NCBI GenBank assembly: GCA_017562135.1 | Contig: QEYB01001312.1 | Location: forward strand, 186,001-250,000 | Source of the DNA: Dipylidium caninum | Taxonomy: Eukaryota > Platyhelminthes > Cestoda > Cyclophyllidea > Dipylidiidae | Reading direction: 5' to 3' | DNA length: 64,000 nt | Part shown: positions 61,501 to 64,000 of the stretch, in pieces | Numbering within the stretch: position 1 is the stretch's first letter | How the letters are laid out: every line of letters starts with the position of its first letter | Translations under genes and position numbers: made by a program | Notes under the pieces: generated by a model | Databases searched by the model: none | The model's input: the letters and a program-made list of their open reading frames with translations, nothing else | What the model was told of the DNA's origin: nothing

Positions 61501-63863
61501 CGTTTGGGCGGCGGAGGGGTACAAACTCTCCAGTTAGCTCCGCATTCTGACCATCCGGGGGTGCGTAGACGAGCAGGAGAGTTCAAAAACTCCCCTCGTT
61601 CGCAAGACGACAGGCAATACGGGGAGGGGACACAACCCCGGTGTGTTGACACCTCTGTGAGATAAGTTTGTGCGCGCAGGTGACAATAGACGAAATGTTG
61701 CCCATCTGCGGTGGAGCGCCGTTTTTGGTGCTGTTGATCTTCTCTTCGGTTCTAATGAATCCATAAGCCACGTTGCCCAGGTAGATTCTCTTCAACTGTT
61801 GCAGCTCTGATTGCGAACCTGCCGGAGAAGCTTGTTTTATGCCTCTGCGTGCTCCCTACGCCGGCCTGAGGCACTGGCACTCGGTGTTCTGTTGGAAGCA
61901 GCCGACTAACTGCAATGTTGGTGTGGAGAAAGCAGAAACACGTTTTTGCGCTTTCTGTTTAACCTTTAGTTTGTCTTTTTTCGCCTGGATGCAAAGTTGT
62001 GGCCCCCTCAGGCCAGCTTTGTTAAAACGTGGTTTTGTTTCACCTTCACCCGCTCAGCACTCCGCAGTGACACCATCCTCTTACGTTTTAGCACGTTAAT
62101 CATTTGCCCGTCTACCCGTCCATCCATTCATCCATCAACCCACTCACTCTTTACGCACCCACCACCCACCAACAATTGCCGGAATTTGAACTCCGAGGCC
62201 ATAAAAATCGCCCCCCCCCATTCATTTTGAATAACAAAACAATTCTGCGTCTTCTCTTGACTTAACTAGTTGAAAAGCGTGGACGCGAGGTCAACACCAC
62301 TGACTCTGGTTAGATTGCCAAGCGGCCAGTTGGCAGCGGTGCCAAGTAGTGTATTCGGGGGGACTCAGGTGGCCCTCGCCGCGGCACCGCCGCCGCCTCC
62401 GCCACCGCCTCCGCAACAGCCCATCCTACAAAGCCACGGCGCCACCCTGGTGCTGCGCTACCCCCCAACAGCCGCCGGGTCACCAGAAAGCCGGGGACCA
62501 GTTTGACCCAAGGCAGGGGATTGTGGATACCGCCGCTGCCGCGGGGACCAATTTCACCATTGTCAATGGAAATTACCAATTCCACCAAACCCCGCAATTC
62601 CAACAGCAGGTTGGTCGGAGGGGGGAGGGGGGGGGGCAGGGAGGCTCACTGCTCTTTACTGTCTCAACCGGTAAACTGTGCCGAGACAGGCTCGCCGGAA
62701 GTATCTTTTGAGGCACATAACAGCGGTGAGAGGCTGACTAACTTCACTTCATGATGGTATAATTTGTCTTCGCGCCAGGCTGACTTAGAAATCAACCGAT
62801 TGGTGCAGAGACACCAGCTTTGGGCCGACTTCCGTGGCTCCCCGCGCCCGACCGTCATGGCGGGGCGAGAAGACTCAACTCGCAAACAAAATGTTTGAGC
62901 TACTCAAGATAGGTTTTTTTTTTCGTGTTCAGGGACACTTTCCCATAAAATGCGGTCAGCGCCAAGGCCACTTTCTCTCTACGTCTCCTCAACGCATTTG
63001 TCGGAGGTTAATCACTTCAACCGAGGTCGACTGTTCGTTTGGTAGAAAAAGGCAACTTTTGTTGAAATGGAGAGAGTTTCCTGATCCATGGCACCTGAAA
63101 AGTGCGGCTGCCCATGTGGAGCCTGCAGTCACTTTCTAACTTCTCTCTGAGTGAAAACCCACCTTCCTAAATAACATAGGCTTTTCTGTGTTGCCCAAAA
63201 CACTTTCATAAGTGTCACTTTTTATATGTTAAGCGAAAAAATTGAGGAAAGTGAGTCGGAGTTTTTTGCATAGAACGTGGGTGAATACAAAAATATTCCT
63301 CATTGCAGAAGCGTTTAGGCCAACTGCTCCACCCCAAGTTCCAAAAGAATCTGCGGTTATCTGGGGCACAGACGAGTGTCCCAAACCGAGTTCCTGTCCA
63401 GAGGTCGGCGTTTTATGACTTGTCAGACGACTTGAAACGCGTGGCTGGGCATCTTAAGGACCACGAAGCACTAATTTCTCCCCTTCATCTCTTCATTCCC
63501 TCGTCCCAGCAACGCCTCGTAATGGTTTCCTCCGGCGGCAAAAACGCCTGCTACCCGGCCTGCGACTACCTGGGCGACGCGCGTCCCACTTCCATCAACG
63601 GCAACGCACCAAACGTGGCCGGCGCTAACAACGGAAGCGGCGCCGGCAGCGGTGGGGACCAGGCGGTCACCACGCCGTCCTCGCAAACGCCGACGATTAC
63701 ATCGTCTTTCCAACAGACGTCCACGCCGGCGCAAACGTCGCAGCTGCTATCGCCGGCCGGCTCTATGACGGTTCTTGTGCGTGGCGCAAACTCGCAGAAC
63801 ACAGTGCAGGTGCCTTTCATATCATTTGAGGGCATCGCTAAATCCTCGTTGTCCAAAAAATGA
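41504..63863 (+). CDS. ATXN7: Ataxin-7-like SAGA deubiquitinase-module protein (SCA7 domain)
   Basis: Ataxin-7 anchors the H2B deubiquitinase module to the SAGA coactivator in the nucleus. Exons as read: 41504-43282, 45172-45245, 50462-50556, 50895-51036, 51783-52104, 52186-52904, 55164-56030, 58976-59380, 62270-62609, 62779-62892 and 63309-63863, about 1,800 aa, roughly twice human ATXN7. Order: an acidic Ser/Asn-rich N-terminus, a Gln/His tract (about 43024-43110), the SCA7 zinc domain, then long Ala/Thr/Ser/Pro-rich regions with a basic AKRKRL patch in the exon ending at 56030 and further Gln and Pro runs. ATG 41504 is the first in frame, but ATG 41864 is also possible. One base appears missing in the C run 42967-42969 and one extra in the G run 62493-62496. 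The N-terminal zinc finger of vertebrate ATXN7 is not seen. The exon 62779-62892 donor is weak. Confidence 0.82.
43024..43110 (+). repeat. Coding CAA/CAG glutamine-histidine tract in ataxin-7 gene
   Basis: Mixed CAA and CAG codons encode LQQQQLKHHHHK and then ten glutamines and EQLQL. It lies just N-terminal to the SCA7 domain rather than at the extreme N-terminus as in human ATXN7. Codon mixing would make it less prone to expansion than a pure CAG run. Confidence 0.85.
49175..49201. repeat. (GA)n microsatellite
   Basis: About 13 uninterrupted GA units in the ataxin-7 intron. Confidence 0.95.
49528..49563. repeat. (TG)n microsatellite
   Basis: About 18 uninterrupted TG/GT units in the same intron; all overlapping open frames are artefacts of it. 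Confidence 0.95.
53483..53522. repeat. Compound (CT)n-(TG)n microsatellite
   Basis: A CT run of about 11 units passes into a TG run of about 8 units, in the ataxin-7 intron 52905-55163. Confidence 0.9.
56904..56945. repeat. (GCTC)n-type tetranucleotide repeat
   Basis: Imperfect GCTC/GCAC units (GCTCGCTCGCTCGG and variants) in the ataxin-7 intron 56031-58975. Confidence 0.85.
59330..59350 (+). repeat. Pure (CAG)7 coding run in ataxin-7 gene
   Basis: Seven consecutive CAG codons encode glutamine after VQH and before PAS, close to the donor at 59381. Unlike the upstream tract this one is uninterrupted. Confidence 0.9.
59660..59700. repeat. (TCTCC)n pentanucleotide repeat
   Basis: Several tandem TCTCC units in the ataxin-7 intron 59381-62269. 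Confidence 0.9.
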
Positions 63864-63923
63864 TGGAGCAGCGTCACAAAAATTTGTCCCTGCCAGTTTG
63901 GGACCCTGCCGGGAAAGAAGAGG

Positions 63924-63929
63924 AATAAA
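63924..63929 (+). terminator. Poly(A) signal of the ataxin-7 gene
   Basis: AATAAA lies 61 bases after the TGA at 63861-63863, a normal distance, and supports this as the true 3' end of the gene. Confidence 0.75.
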
Positions 63930-64000
63930 GCCGTGATAGCGACAATTTAGCAACTGTGTTGTGGTGATAGGCGACCACCCCTCGGGCCTCTTAGCCACGA

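Noticed and set aside
1..64000. CRISPR arrays, bacterial operons, phage genes or a defence island
   Set aside because: No regularly spaced repeats, no ribosome-binding sites and no bacterial gene density; all supported genes are spliced eukaryotic genes.

Overview
This is a eukaryotic nuclear window, most likely from a parasitic flatworm (Platyhelminthes; a tapeworm is my best guess). The grounds are many very small spliceosomal introns of about 32-37 nt next to introns of hundreds to thousands of bases, single-copy metazoan gene families, mariner relics and many microsatellites. There is no bacterial, phage, CRISPR or operon structure. Most long open frames are chance frames in introns or antisense to real exons. 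Species identity is inferred from style, not from any search. Layout, left to right: CPSF2 (697-11288, +, 11 exons); a SIKE1/FGFR1OP2-family STRIPAK protein (12693-16357, +); a regulator-of-microtubule-dynamics protein of the RMDN3/PTPIP51 type (17377-24036, +, first exon not found); a coiled-coil centrosomal protein best matching SDCCAG8 (about 25921-32899, +); TMEM147 (34176-35163, +); VIPAS39/SPE-39 (35909 to about 38968, -, N-terminal exons not found); and a very large ataxin-7-like gene with the SCA7 zinc domain (about 41504-63863, +). TMEM147 and VIPAS39 converge; VIPAS39 and the ataxin-7 gene diverge. The region around 33-41 kb and the first 3 kb are AT-rich, while 17-32 kb and 43-64 kb are GC-rich. 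The genes are not one pathway. They cover pre-mRNA 3'-end processing (CPSF2), Hippo/STRIPAK signalling (SIKE family), ER-mitochondria contacts (RMDN3), centrosome and cilium (SDCCAG8), ER translocon and membrane-protein biogenesis (TMEM147), endolysosomal trafficking (VIPAS39) and chromatin (ataxin-7 in the SAGA deubiquitinase module). The observations most worth checking are a tandem pair of FFAT-like motifs in the RMDN3 homologue (one conventional, one phospho-type) split by an intron, an ataxin-7 homologue about twice the vertebrate length with glutamine tracts in new places, and a set of single-base length errors at coding positions. Repairing those errors restores conserved protein sequence, so the assembly probably contains uncorrected indels rather than broken genes.
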